Under the pieces are notes generated by a model that had not been told where the DNA came from, ran no database searches, and saw only the letters and a program-made list of their open reading frames with translations. From Rutpela maculata (Eukaryota; Arthropoda; Insecta; Coleoptera; Cerambycidae), in the NCBI GenBank assembly GCA_936432065.2, contig OW386285.2:171349984-171413983 (forward strand): a DNA stretch of 64,000 nucleotides, in the 5' to 3' direction. The position numbers were made by a program, and so were the translations under genes. How positions within the stretch are numbered: the first letter of the stretch is position 1; each line of letters begins with the position of its first letter. Shown piece after piece: positions 21,640-33,628 of the stretch.

Positions 21640-22270
21640 TAGTGAAGTGAAAATACAGTAACATTAAAAAAATATTTTTTTTGTTCAAATACAATGTCAT
21701 AAAACGTCAAGATTTTAAGTTTAAGCAAAAAAAATGTCTGTCTATCAGTTGGTCTTTCTGCAAGTTTTTCTTGTGTGCACGATTACTCTAGAGCGGTTCA
21801 TGATATTGACTTGAAATTTAACACGTCTATGTATCATGACGAGATTGAACTAGATTAGATCTTGATCTTATTATGTTGAAGGTTAGGAGGTAAATGTGAG
21901 TAAATAAGTAAAGCAAGCAAGTAAGAGTTCATAAAATTAGGATTTAATGTATTTGCGAGAAGCCAAGGTCTCAATTTTTTGTTTTGTTTTACCCATTTCC
22001 ACTAACACCTCCGTTACCATCCCCTCTCCATTATTAAAGGAGGTAAAAAAATAAAATTGTTATTTAGTGTGAGCAGAAGAACCAAAGGCCTCAAAATTTA
22101 TTTTAGCATCGCCACCATCGTTTTATAGATTTTTGGAGTAGACAATTTCAAATATTATATTAATATTACTGGAGTGCAAACATAGTATCATTCTTTTTTT
22201 TTTGGTTGTAAGAGATTTGAGTAAAAAATCTGGATACGGAAGTAGTGATTCCTTAGGCAGCAGTGTTTTG
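21640..22270. mobile_element. Family B repeat, copy 2 (old)
   Basis: Degenerate but ordered landmarks: AATGTCATAAAACGTC, TTTTAAGTTTAAGCAAAA, GTCTGTCTATC, CATTATTAAAGGAGG and a good 3' end, GGAAGTAGTGATTCC then TTAGGCAG. Confidence 0.7.
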
Positions 22271-23429
22271 TTATGTTAATAAAAATATCCTTAACAAAAA
22301 ATATGTTCCCCAGAACGAAATGCCGTAAATTTACTTCTATGAAGAAGAGTTACATGAAAAAGTTTAGTAGTTTTATTTTGTAGAAATGCCAAAAAGCAAA
22401 GTAATGTATATATTAGGTAAACTTGATTGCAGGGTACCTACAGCAGATATTATATTGCATAAGTTTCCTACTGTTTCGAAAATATTCTTTCTCCACTTTG
22501 AAACAAACTTCCAAATCTTACTATTGACCACCTTCAAACAATTTGTGCTACTCAAATAGGATTCGCGTGCTAACATGTAATAGTAACACACCACGAAAAC
22601 AATAATCGTCTATTCAATTTATAATTACGCTTATCGAGAGTTTTTAATAATCATCTTCTACAAAACTTAGTTAAAGAAAGTTTTGTAATAAGGAAGAAAT
22701 AAGTAAATCCCCATGGACTAGAAAAATTATCCAAAATATGTTTAAATCTAAGTTACTTTCCAAAATTCCTTTTGGTCAATTCGACACCTAATTATTTTAT
22801 TTGAGGTATTCTATTATATTTAATACTTTACAAGTAAAACGCATAACAATCTTGAAAAGCCTAAATCTTCTAATTATTTAAAAGAATGATCTAATATTTT
22901 TTTAATAATATACAATTATGTAAGACCCATAAGTACGTTTAACGTTTATGTTTATTGAACATAGTTCAGTAATTTTATGTATATTCTAATATACTAGAAA
23001 AATATCCATCTCAAATAATTTACCAACTTTTATCACATATTATTTACAGGAAAGACATATTACAGAGCACATTCTACATTCATGAATTTGTTAATGAGAA
23101 GACTTTTTATATTTATCATTTAGAAAAATTATGAAGATAACTTCACAAATAATCCTAAAGAGAAAAATTTATTGAATCACATCTTTTGAGGTAGATAAAC
23201 TATACCATCCATGTTCATCACCTTTGTACCTAGCCAGACGAGCACATAGTCTAATGAAATAGATTTGAGAAACGAACAAGTAAATGACTGATTTTTTGCA
23301 TTAATTTAACCTATACAATACTTATCATAAATTCAATCATTTTGACTTTATAATCTAAGAACTACTAGCCTACGTGATTTCCTAATAATTTTTTATAACA
23401 TCCTCTTGACGTCGTAGATGAATGAAAGA
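22271..23429. other. AT-rich, no feature seen
   Basis: No repeat family, reading frame or RNA gene that I can support. Confidence 0.35.
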
Positions 23430-23800
23430 TGGCTATAATTCCAGCGGTTCACGTACTAACCGGATACGACTACGTGAGAAAAATTGATTCTAAAAAATAT
23501 ATTTTAAAAGATGATGTCTTAAGGCAATTCAAAAAATTTTGGTTAGGTCCTATAAAGGAATCTTGCACAGCATATTGAAGGATTTTAGTTTTAACGATAA
23601 AGCCTGGGTCACTTTCCGAATCTCTTGATGAACCCATTCATTCATTTGTGCCGATAATATTAAAAGAGCATACCTAGTATTGTGTTCATTTATATTTGAA
23701 TTGTTATAAGTGAATTAATTTTGAGCCATTAGAAGTCACCAAATACGGTTTTCAACTAGAAGCTGATGAAGAATTTTTTAAACCAATTAATAATTCGTGT
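23430..23800 (+). pseudogene. Remnant of CXC-type transposon protein (TGCD family)
   Basis: Stop-ridden frames give IPAVHVLTGYDYVRKIDSKK, then LKDDVLRQFKKFWLGPIKES, then ITKYGF-like EVTKYGFQLEADEEFFKPI. The order (AxHxLTGxD, a K-rich block, a YGF/YGW block followed by a P-I motif) matches a recurrent transposon-associated family of arthropod genomes whose better copies here are at 35837-36486 and 54540-54985. Function unknown. The Cys-rich C-terminus is not preserved in this copy. Confidence 0.45.
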
Positions 23801-24313
23801 TGCAAAACAAAATATTGAATTTGTAAAAAATGTGAATTGTTGAAAATTTTTACGTATCAAGTTATTTATCATGCAGATTCTTTCCGGTGCCATTATTTGG
23901 TAATATTAATTAAGGCCGCGTCACTGGATGAAAATAACCGTGTTTTTCTTATTTTTAGAGGTAATGGGGTGGACAAAACGCGATTTTATAGCTAAAATAT
24001 TGGGCTACATCTTATATTAAAGAAATATCTTTAAAATATTATCATGAAAAAAGATGGTTGTGGTTAAAAAAATGTTGATTGTTAATTTTTATTGAGTCAG
24101 TTTTTACTCCGTTATCTTAAAATGTATAAAAAAATTCATAACAGCTTTTATTTCCCTATTTAAAATTTGTAGTCGAACTAAAAACACAAAAACAAAATTA
24201 AGATCGGACCAGCGCGCAGCGATTGCGGGACACACATCCAGTTTCACATAAGCACCAAGATGGCAGACTTCCTGTCACTTCTCGGGATGTCCCAAAAAAT
24301 TTTAAAAGTAGTA
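23801..24313. other. AT-rich, no feature seen
   Basis: No gene supported. GACCAGCGCGCAGCGATTGC at about 24205 is a short G+C-rich patch. Confidence 0.3.
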
Positions 24314-25973
24314 CAGTACCTGGTAAAAAATATGCAAAACTTCGGAATAATGTCATATTGAACGGATTTCGTTCATTTTTTGGCAGTATAATAGTAAATG
24401 CTTCACAGAAATGTTTCTATATTGTGCGGGGTGGGGCTTGCTAATTTATAGGAGGTGGATGCCATCTCTTCTCAGGGGGTGGCACTTAAAAAATATATAT
24501 ATTTATTGGAACTGAAAAAGAACCAAATTTTAAGAAGAAAAGGTTCTATGCAATTTTTCACATAAATTGATAGTTTTTAAGTTATAGCGACTTCGAAATT
24601 GCGATTTTAGCTTAAAAAAAGGTGTTTCCAAACGGCTTTCGTCAAGTATCTCGAAAAGTATTGCTTTATCGAAAAAATGTTCCAAACCAGTTACAGAAAG
24701 TACACACTGGGAATTAATTTTTTTTTGTTTATTGATATAGGATTAATAATTTCTGAGATATTTAAGTTTATATTTGGCATCCAAGTGTTCATAAGATAAT
24801 AATTTAGAGTGAGAGTTAAATATCTCAGAAACTATGACACCTACGTCAAGAATGCTAATAGGTAGAATAATAGGTTATTAATTAAGCTTTCAACTGTTTT
24901 TTAATTTGTTTCTGTAGCATAAAAAACGAAGAAGTTAAGACTGAAGCAATGTGCGTCTTCACATTTTTTTAATAACAAAGTCGCCATTTTGTTACTGTAA
25001 TTAGCCAGTAAATAAAAAAAAGGAATTTCAAACACTGTTTCTCATTAATATATGGCATGACGCAGATGCTCAAATTTTTTCGTTTGTATACAGCACTTTC
25101 TTTAGAAAAAAATTACCTACAGTTTAAACTATAAAGGTAGGTATTTTCGATAAAACGTAATTTTTTTTAATAAACATTAGTTTTATTGAGACCAAAAATA
25201 AAGTAGAGATCAAAAATAAAGCTCATAAATTGATAATGAATTTCGAATTTTTATTTATTTACATAGATTTAATAGTTTCGAAATATGGAAGTTTACAAAT
25301 GGCGTCCGAACGTTTATGAGACGAAAAATGCAGTTTAAATGTTAAATATTTCAGAAATTGTGACACCTACGTCACGCACGCTAAGAAATGAAATTAAAGG
25401 CAATTAATATCTCAAATACAGTTTTTCGTTAAAATGTAGCATTACCTAGATGCTCAATTTTTTTGCTCATTTAAAGCAATTGCTTTTAAAAAAATGCATT
25501 TTAAACTTTAAAGGTAATTTCGAAACACTTGGATGCAAAATATAACCTTAAATATCTCCGAAATTATTAATCCTACATCAATAAACAAAAAAATATAATT
25601 AATTCCCAGTTTGTACTTTCTGTAATTGGTCTGTAATATTTTTTCGATAAAGTAATACTTTTCGAGATACTTGACGAAAGCCGATTGGAAATACCTTTTT
25701 TAAGCTAAAATCGCAATTTTGAAGTCGTTATAACTTAAAGACTATCAATTTATGTGAAAAATTGCATAGAACCTTTTCTTCTTAAAATTTGATTCTTTTT
25801 CATACATATTTTTTAAGTGCCACCCCCTGAGAAGTGGTGGCATCCACCCCCTATAAATTAGCAAGCCCCCGTACAATATAGAAACTTTTCTGTGAAGCAC
25901 TTAATATAATACTGCCAAATATGAACGAAATCCGTTCAATATGATATTCCGAAGTTAAAACCTCAATATACTG
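24314..25973. mobile_element. Foldback element I, TA-flanked
   Basis: CAGTACCTGG at the left and ATATACTG at the right sit inside TA dinucleotides. Arms of about 700 bp share AACTTCGGAATA, TATTGAACGGATTTCGTTCA, GCTAATTTATAGG, CCACCCCCTGAGAAG and GAAGTCGTTATAACTT. A GACACCTACGTCA motif occurs in both halves in the same, not inverted, orientation, so part of the core is a direct duplication. Non-coding. Confidence 0.7.
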
Positions 25974-26179
25974 TATCAAAGGAGGAGGTTCAGAATTCGT
26001 TCCGTATGTTTGTTTTTTTTATATTCTTTCACTTGTTACTATGGGTTAGGTTAAGCGACTACTATAAAATCTTTTGCTAACCGTATATTGCCGCATATTC
26101 TCAGATTTGGCGAATGCGCTAGTGAAAATAAAATCTTAACTTTTGTTTTATAATAATAACATTTGTTTATAAACTACAG
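25974..26179. other. Intron-like sequence
   Basis: Ends with an acceptor-like T-rich stretch and CTACAG at 26174-26179. Contains GGGTTAGGTTA near 26043. Confidence 0.35.
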
Positions 26180-26224
26180 GTATTACTTGGTGGTGGTCTC
26201 ATTGTAGGTTTTCTAATTAAGAAG
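26180..26224 (+). CDS. Candidate micro-exon
   Basis: 45 bp in phase 0 between CTACAG and a GTGAGA donor encode VLLGGGLIVGFLIKK, a glycine-rich hydrophobic segment ending in two lysines, like half a membrane helix. The phase would be compatible with 10591-10649 (ends phase 0) and 32936-32970 (starts phase 0). Unproven; 15 open codons can occur by chance. Confidence 0.3.
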
Positions 26225-26593
26225 GTGAGACTCTCAAAAACACCGCCTTTGAAAAAAGGGCTACTAAAAATTGTGAAAATGATAATGAAACTTTATTACT
26301 TATAATACACAGCGTGTCCCACTTTTCACGGTACATCTTCGTAGCTTAGTTATTAGTCATCCAATTCCAAACAAATTAGAACTGGCGTGATTACTATATC
26401 TTTTTTGAGTAAAACAAAACTTATTTTAGTCATTGGAGTGCATTTTTAATAAGAAAAAAAAGGGTCGATTTTTCGATGCATATTGAAAAACTAATGCAAT
26501 CAACATGTTTTAGAACTCTTATATTCAAAATTTAACTACATTTTGATTTATGATTGTCGAATTACGGTCCCCTTAAAATTACATTTTCAAATA
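26225..26593. other. No gene recognised
   Basis: AT-rich. Contains ACAGCGTGTCCCACTTTTCA near 26310, which looks like one end of a TA-type transposon without its partner. Confidence 0.35.
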
Positions 26594-26867
26594 CAGTGTG
26601 ACTCACTTAAGATGAAGGCATCCTTATAACTCTTTTATTTATTTTTTTTCGATTTGAATCAAATTTTACTCAAGTATAGAACAAATTAAGATCTAATTAT
26701 GACCAGAAAAATATTCGCCTCCTACAAATTCAAAGCCACCTGCGGTGCCAAAATAAGGTGAAAAAATCAAGAAATCACATTAGGCAATTTTTTATTGGCA
26801 AATTTTGTTAATGTAACTCGTTCAGAAATTTCCATAAACCTTAAATTTAATCAACAGTAAAATCACA

Positions 26868-28167
26868 AGAGCTTTTTTTATCGGATAAATTTCTCTTTGT
26901 AACGAAATAATTTTGCCAATCAGTGATTTTATAAGAAAAACCGAGACCGAAGGTCGAGCGATTTTGTCAAATGTCAGTTTTTCGAGCAAAATTACTGATT
27001 GGCAAAAGGACCCCGGAACAAAACCCATGAAAATGTTGATTCGGTGGAATCGGCTGAAATTTTGGTATTTTGTAATTCAAGTCATGCTGATTAAATGTTC
27101 TTATTACATCGAGCCAATCCTATGAACAGTTTTTGAGATACAGCTTGTGAAAGTTAGGTAATTTGCGTCATTTTAGACATTCAAGAACTTTTTACTCTTA
27201 AACTATTAAGTTTAGCAAAAAATTGCAAGAGTCGAAATATTTTTGTTCAAGTCCAATAAAGCCAGAAAATTTTTTTCAGAATTTTTTTATCAATTTTTAG
27301 GTTATGTAAAATATATATATATGTCATATTTTGGCATGCTTCGGTGGGATTGGCTGAAACTTTGCTATTTTGTAGTTAAAGTTATGCTGATCAAAAATTC
27401 CTATTGCACTGAGTCGATCCTATGAGTGGTTTTCGCTCCAGGAGTGCTTGAAGGTCCTAACAACGAGGTAACGGGTAATTCATAAACACGTAAATCAAAA
27501 GGTTACTGAAATAAAAAATAATAATCTGTTTTTGTGCTCAAGGTATTTACAGACATATTTTTGCATGTAGAATCTGCACCAGAAGTTTGTTATCGATATT
27601 TCCAGAAAACCCTGTACATAAATATGCTGGAAGCCATTCATAAACACGTACATATAGATTACCCATTACCTCATTGTTAGGACCTTCAAGCATTCCTGGA
27701 GCGAAAACCACTCACAGGATCGGCTCAGTACAATAGGAATTTTTGATCAGCATGACTTTAGCTACAAAATAGCAAAGTTTCAGCCAATCCCACCGAAGCA
27801 TGCCAAAATATGACATATATATATTTTACCTAACCTAAAAATTGATAAAAAAATTCTGAAAAAATTTTTGAGCTTTATTGGTCTTGAATAAAAATATTTC
27901 GACCCTTTCAATTTTTTGCTAAAGTTAATAGTTTAAGAGTAAAAAGTTCTTGAATGTCTAAAATTACGCAAATTACCTAACTTTAATAAGCTGTATCTCA
28001 AAAACTGTCCATAGGATTGGCTCGATGTGATAAGAATTTTTGATCAGCATGACTTGAACTACAAAATACCAAAATTTTAGCCGATTCCACCGAATCAACA
28101 TTTTCATGGGTTTTGTTCCGGGGTCCTTTTGAGTTAAAAGAAATTTATCCATAAAAGAAAGGCTCGA
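26868..28167. mobile_element. Foldback nested in the left arm of A1
   Basis: The strongest mirror is 27004-28130: AAAAGGACCCCGGAACAAAA at the left against TTTTGTTCCGGGGTCCTTTT at the right, arms of about 550 bp. Outside it a GGATAAATTTCT pair extends the dyad to about 26868/28167, and 26912-27003 holds a minor inverted pair (GCCAATCAGTGATTTT). Each arm contains two related blocks of a GGCTGAAA...ATGCTGAT...GATCCTATGA unit, about 300 bp apart. Confidence 0.7.
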
Positions 28168-28879
28168 GTGTTTTTTGGTAAGATAAATTAACGACAGAAT
28201 ATGTGAACGAACAACAACAATAATTATCTTTATTTATACAATTATTTGAAGGAACAGTTATTAAAAACACAGTTGTTATAAATTGTTTGGTTTGGTGTAC
28301 TGATTTCAATATTCTCTTCTCTAGTTTCCACACATGTCGAATACTCGTAAATTCTAGCTGACAGTACAGATTTTAAAGTGACGTGCGACTACTAGATGTA
28401 CTCTGCTTTTGAGGAATAGGCATTTTTATCGGTGATAAAAAACGATGCACTTTTTTTATCGTTGTCAAAGTGACAAAAATGTGACTGTCAAATAGACTTT
28501 TTTATATAGGAGTTAGTTTATTAAAATTAAAAAAATAATGAAATTTTGATTAAAATAAGTCCGAAAATATCATCTTATTGGGTTTTTTTGTTTTGAAACC
28601 GGTACTATGACAATTTTGTTTGAAATTAAACCCAAGGTGCCAGGTAGTTGTCAAGCAATTTGCAGTTTTGCCGGAAAAAGGTGTAAAATGTGGAAAAGTG
28701 GTGGAACAGCACCGATTTGAAAAATTTCTTTTTTTCACGTGTTCCCTAGACCACCAGAAACATTCATCAGGATTGACCCTGCATTATCTCCGAAAATGAG
28801 AAAGTTAAGGGGGTTTGAAGTGCCTCAAAAAGTAGCTGTCCAAAAAAAAATTATAAAATGAATATTTCGCCTCGGAAAT

Positions 28880-29440
28880 GGACTCTAGGAGGTTTTTTTG
28901 GGTCGCTGTTCACGAATCTGAGGTCCAAATTGAGGAATTCCATATTCCAGTATGGAATTCGTGCCATTCTTTGACTTTTTCGGGCGGAAATTTAAATATG
29001 AATATTGTGCTGCGGAGGGTTTTTTTTGTGTCGCTGATCACGATTGCGGGGCCCAAATTGAGCAATTCCATATTCCAGACTGGAATACGTGCCATGAAAA
29101 ATTCCATTTTTTCAGAAAAAATTTAAATATTATCGTTTGTCCACGAAAATGTGCTCTAGAAGGTTTTATGGTCGCTGATCATGATTTTGTGGCTCAAATT
29201 TAAGAATTCCATGCTCCAGACTGGAATACGTGCCATAGAAAATCACATTTTTTTCAGAAAAAAATTAAATATTAACGTTTTCCACGAAAATGTGCTCTAG
29301 GAGGTTTTTTTGGTCGCTGATCATGATTTTGAGGTCCAAATTTAGAAATTCTATATTCCAGACTGGGATACGTGCCATGGAAAATTCCATTTTTTCAGAA
29401 AAAATTTAAATATTAACGTTTTTCCACGAAAATGAATCGT
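28880..29440. repeat. Tandem array, about 141-bp unit, four copies
   Basis: GGAGGTTTTTTT-type unit starts recur near 28888, 29018, 29159 and 29299. Each is followed by GTCGCTGATCA, a GAATTCCATATTCCAGACTG motif, CGTGCCATG and AAATTTAAATATTAACG. Inverted single units are found at 29880-30110 in the opposite arm of A1. Confidence 0.75.
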
Positions 29441-30532
29441 TTTGTCCGGCTGAAATATCGGATGAATAGGAAGATGAAAGTGACACTGAAGTAGAACCAA
29501 CAAATCCTGAATAACCAGTTCTCGCATATGATTCAGATTATGATTGATGTAAATGGTGTAAATTATATAAAAAATTATGATATTTTATTATTTTATCACA
29601 CAGAATACCACCTTTTGTACCAACACAATAAATGCTATATTTTTATAAAAGTTGTTATCTTTTAATCACTTACCTCACTTGAAAAAAGAAAAAATTTGCA
29701 TGCATTCCTGCAGTGTTTATAAAATTGCCATGTATCTATATTAATTTGAAATGCTCGTAATATTCATACATAACTTTTTTCTCCAAAGTAAAATTGACTT
29801 GAAAAATTATTTTGAAATACTCGTACTATTCATACACAATTTTTTTCTTCAAAGTAAAATTCGACACGAAAAATGGCACAAATTCCAGTACAGAATATGA
29901 AATTCTTGAATTCCATATCATGATCAGCGACCCAAAAAACCCCCTAGAGCACACTTCTGCAGCACAATATTCATATTGAAATTTCCGCCCGAAAAAGTGG
30001 AATTTTCATCAACAAATGGCACGAATTCCATACTGGAATATGGAATTCCTCAATTTGGACCTCGGATTCGTGATCAGCGACCCAAAAAACCTCCCGGAGC
30101 CATTTCCGGGACGAAATATCAATTTTATAACTTTTTTTATGACAGCTACTTTTTGGGGCACCTCAAACCCCCCTAACTTTCTCATTTTCGGAGGCAATGC
30201 AAGGGTCAATGCTGATGAATGTTCCTGGGGGTCTAGGGAACACGTGAAAAAAGGATTTTTTCAAATCGGTGCTGTTCCACCACTTTTCCACATTCTCCGG
30301 CTTATATATTGGACTATACGTTTCATTACCAAATGTTCAGATAAAAAAATGCCTAATATGATTTTATTATTTTTTCCGCATATTTTGGTACCGCAGGTGG
30401 CTTTGCATTTGTACCAGGCGAATGTTTTTCTGGTAATAAGTAATTTGTTGTATAATTGAGTAAAATTTGATTCAAATGGGAAAAAAATAAAAAGGTTATA
30501 AGGGCGTCTTCATCTAAAGTGAGTCACACTGT

Positions 30533-30735
30533 CAGCGTTACCACATTTGGTAGATTTTTATTTCTTTTTAGTATAATTTTAAGGATTTTTTTAAAGTTTG
30601 GTAGGTAAAATTTGCTTGTTGATTTCTGATAATTCTATCAGAAATCTACCAGCAAATTTTACCTACCAAACTTTACAAAAAATCCTTAAAATTCTACTAA
30701 AAAGAAATAAAAATCTACCAAATGTGGCATCGCTG
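30533..30735. mobile_element. hAT-type hairpin MITE H
   Basis: A 203-bp almost perfect hairpin: CAGCG(T/A)T(A/G)CCACATTTGG at both ends and about 99-bp arms with few mismatches. 8-bp flanks CACACTGT (30525-30532) and CACATTGT (30736-30743) differ by one base, as for a hAT target duplication. It sits directly at the terminus of A1. Confidence 0.85.
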
Positions 30736-30743
30736 CACATTGT

Positions 30744-32085
30744 GTTAAATAAAATTAATAACTTTGTATCGAATTGTATTTAAAAAAAATCATTTGTCAT
30801 TTTCTATTTAAATTCACGTGTTACCGTTAAAACTGGGATACACTGTATATATTCAGGTCGGTGTAAAAATAAACAAATAACTAAACCAAACATATTTTTA
30901 ACCAACTTAATATCTTAATTAGATAACAAGGTTCAATTAACTAGGCGATTGGGCGAAGTTATATTTTATAATTTTTTGTGACCATTTTTTTGAAGGCGGT
31001 TTAATTATTTATCCAACTTAAAAAAAATTATAAGGAGGAGGTTCTCACTGAATGTTTATTTTTTATATAAAATCAATTTCTAGATTGTTGAAAAGGAAAA
31101 TTTCAGATTTGAATTTATAAACACTAAAAGTAATAACTTGCTTCTATGAATGTACAAACGATACACTCTGTAATGTGTTCTCTTCTAATATGTAAATTTT
31201 TTGCATTACATTTAATCCTGTGTGATGTGATAAAACTTGCATGCAGAAAAAAATTTTCGAATTAAGAATGAGCATTTGAAAAAAATATCACTACGTATAA
31301 GAAAAAATAAGAACAATCAGTACTTTTTATTATATTAGGGAATTTCATATGGACATAACAATAAAATAATGAATCAGATTTGAATATGATTTTATTAATT
31401 TATTCTAATCGCAGGACACACTTAATTTAAGCAATGTCCTGATTAGGTAGATCTAATCTCTGTGATATTTTCATATCTTACTACTATGATTGTTATTTTA
31501 AGTGATATTGGGCTTTCTATTAGTACATAGTTAATTGTGTAGCATGCTATTTTTATTTATAATAGTAAATGTTATATTTGGCAGGCTAATATAATAAAAT
31601 AATCCTTCTATATTCCCTAGTTATCCCATTATTCTATAATTTTCCAGTGCATATTTCATTGCAATTTACATATATGCAATTTTATTTCAACTTATTAGCT
31701 TATTTCAGTAAATATCAATTTTTATTATTTATCTATAAATGTTAGCTTATGACAATTATTTTAAATTTTTTTGTAGTACATCGGATAGCGACATAAATTT
31801 AAAAAATATATCATGTTATAGAGGATGTTAGTTTGTACTAAATCTTGTTAACGCTTCTACGCTACGATTTAATTTGTTAATTAAATCACAAAAAATAATT
31901 CCCAGAAATTCTGAGTAGTTAATTTGGTAGTTTATGTGATGACACACCTCATGTCACACATTTTACGATTAAAAAACCGATTGAAATTTTAAAAAAATCT
32001 CTTAGCGCTCCGTTTAATGTATTAATATATGTATATTATAGCAAAAATAAATATTACAATAATATTACAGTATGATTCAAACATA
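30744..32085. other. AT-rich, no feature seen
   Basis: Intron-like. I find no gene, repeat or RNA in about 1.3 kb. Confidence 0.35.
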
Positions 32086-32243
32086 CATAGTCTGCTGAAG
32101 TAAATTGCGCACGTGTCACTTTCGAGAAGCTCCTCTCTTACGTCACACCCTTACCACTGTACTTTGAGTTTCTCTCTGCTGCGCGAGATTTATTATGACG
32201 TCACGCTACTTGAGAGGTTTCAGGGAAATCAGCAGACCATGCT
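32086..32243. mobile_element. Small MITE-like element
   Basis: CATAGTCTGCTGAAGTAAAT at the left, against CATGGTCTGCTGATTTCC read inverted at the right. The interior is G+C-richer and has two ACGTCAC motifs. The target duplication is unclear. Confidence 0.45.
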
Positions 32244-32887
32244 TGTTTCTATCATTTCCTGAGAAGTCATTCACCAGGGATAGAGATTCTGTTTGGGAAA
32301 ATAGTGCAATTGTTTGTTAGTTATCTATGATCCCTAATATAAAAACCATTGATTTTTTTTTACCCTTTCTACAACCACAAAAATATTTAATTTTTTTTTT
32401 AAACTATGAGTGCCATTTGTCATATTCGACAATTGTACAAGTGAAATCGCACATCTTTTAAGATATTTATCATAACTTCCTACTCAATTCTTTGCTGACT
32501 TTCATCAGTCGGTATCGATAAAATGATTGTAATATCCCTCTACCAGTATCATACACTTATTAGGAGGACCATAATTAACAATATATGCTAAAGTTCAAAT
32601 GCTCTAAAATGACTAATTTTTCAAACATGTTCAGAACCTTCAGAACCTCTTCCTCTCTGGTCAAAGAACCTGTGCATCGGATAATTCCTTGTTTTTCTGC
32701 AATGTGATTAATTAATCCACTCAAAATGTAAGTGTACCTTTTTTACGTTTTTGACGACTTATTAATTGTAAAATGTCGAAGGCTGGGGCCCAGCATATGA
32801 ATTTTCCTGATTGTCAACACACAATTTAGAAAATATATATGAATATAGTAGGGCGCTGAAGTCATTTATAAAAAATGTCGCTCTCCG
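32244..32887. other. No feature seen
   Basis: AT-rich and unique-looking. No frame supported before 32888. Confidence 0.35.
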
Positions 32888-33123
32888 ATGTATCAAATAT
32901 TAATATTGCCCAGTGGTAAACAAATTGCCAATCAGGACCGACCGAACGGTCAGACTAAAAGAAGGTCCCAGTAAGTAATTATATATTTATCTAACATTAA
33001 TATTTGTCTGATTAGGGAAGCTCTGGAAGAAGTGTGGAATATAGATGGATTTCAAATGTTTTTTTTTGTAATGATTAAAACGTTGAATTGTAGCATTTAT
33101 GTTACATGTGTATAATAATAGAA
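32888..33123 (+). CDS. Candidate two-exon mini-gene or terminal exons
   Basis: ATG at 32888 reads MYQILILPSGKQIANQDRPN then GQTKRRS, up to a strong GTAAGT donor at 32971. A 45-bp intron contains a CTAAC branch-like motif and ends TGATTAG at 33015. Exon 2 continues QEALEEVWNIDGFQMFFFVM to a TAA near 33123. Alternatively CAATCAG at 32929-32935 is an acceptor, making 32936-32970 an internal exon. The intron is well formed, the peptide is not recognised, and the last 20 residues look like read-through into AT-rich sequence. Confidence 0.3.
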
Positions 33124-33496
33124 TGAACATAGATTACAGAAATGTGTTGAATGTAGATATTTATTATTAGTATTAGCGTATAGAATCAAAAGTGAGCTTA
33201 AAAATTGTATATGTTGCAACAATTATTACATATCATATTATTAAATTTGTGTACAATTTTGTAGACATTAATAGTTTGTGACAATGTTGGTATACATCCG
33301 TTTCTAACGATGATAATAATTATTCTTAAAGTTTAAATATCTGTAAAACTTTTTCACTATTACAGGGCCTAAATTACGAAACTTATACGATTTGTAAAAG
33401 TAAAAAGAAATTCTAAACACATATATTCTAAAGGGCTTTGTTTCGAGTAAAAAAGACATCAAAATATTGTTTTTAGAAAAAGAATTTCGAACACAA

Positions 33497-33497
<1 letters not shown>
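33124..33497. other. AT-rich, no feature seen
   Basis: No gene or repeat family recognised. Confidence 0.35.

Positions 33498-33546
<49 letters not shown>
33498..33546. repeat. (TA)n microsatellite
   Basis: About 24 TA units. Confidence 0.95.
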
Positions 33547-33550
<4 letters not shown>

Positions 33551-33628
33551 AGTACAGGTAAATTGAACTTTAATAAGGAATAGCAAGGGTATCAATTTTT
33601 TTTTTCGTTTATATCTAATAAATAAAAG

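Larger units (their letters stand above)
26594..30531. mobile_element. Family A foldback, copy A1 (3.9 kb, composite)
   Basis: CAGTGTGACTCACTTAAGAT at the left, preceded by TA, mirrors AAAGTGAGTCACACTG at the right. Arm landmarks pair across the element: ATTCAAAGCCACCTGCGGT with CGCAGGTGGCTTTG, TATTAGGCA blocks, GTGGAAAAGTGGTGGAACAG with CTGTTCCACCACTTTTCCAC, and CACGTGTTCCCTAGA with its mirror at 30229-30245. The left arm is interrupted by another palindrome (26868-28167). The centre carries a tandem array. Non-coding. Confidence 0.75.

Noticed and set aside
28878..29203. Overlapping frames with repeated IPVWNS/IPDWNT
   Set aside because: Products of the 141-bp tandem units in A1, on both strands; no coding signature.
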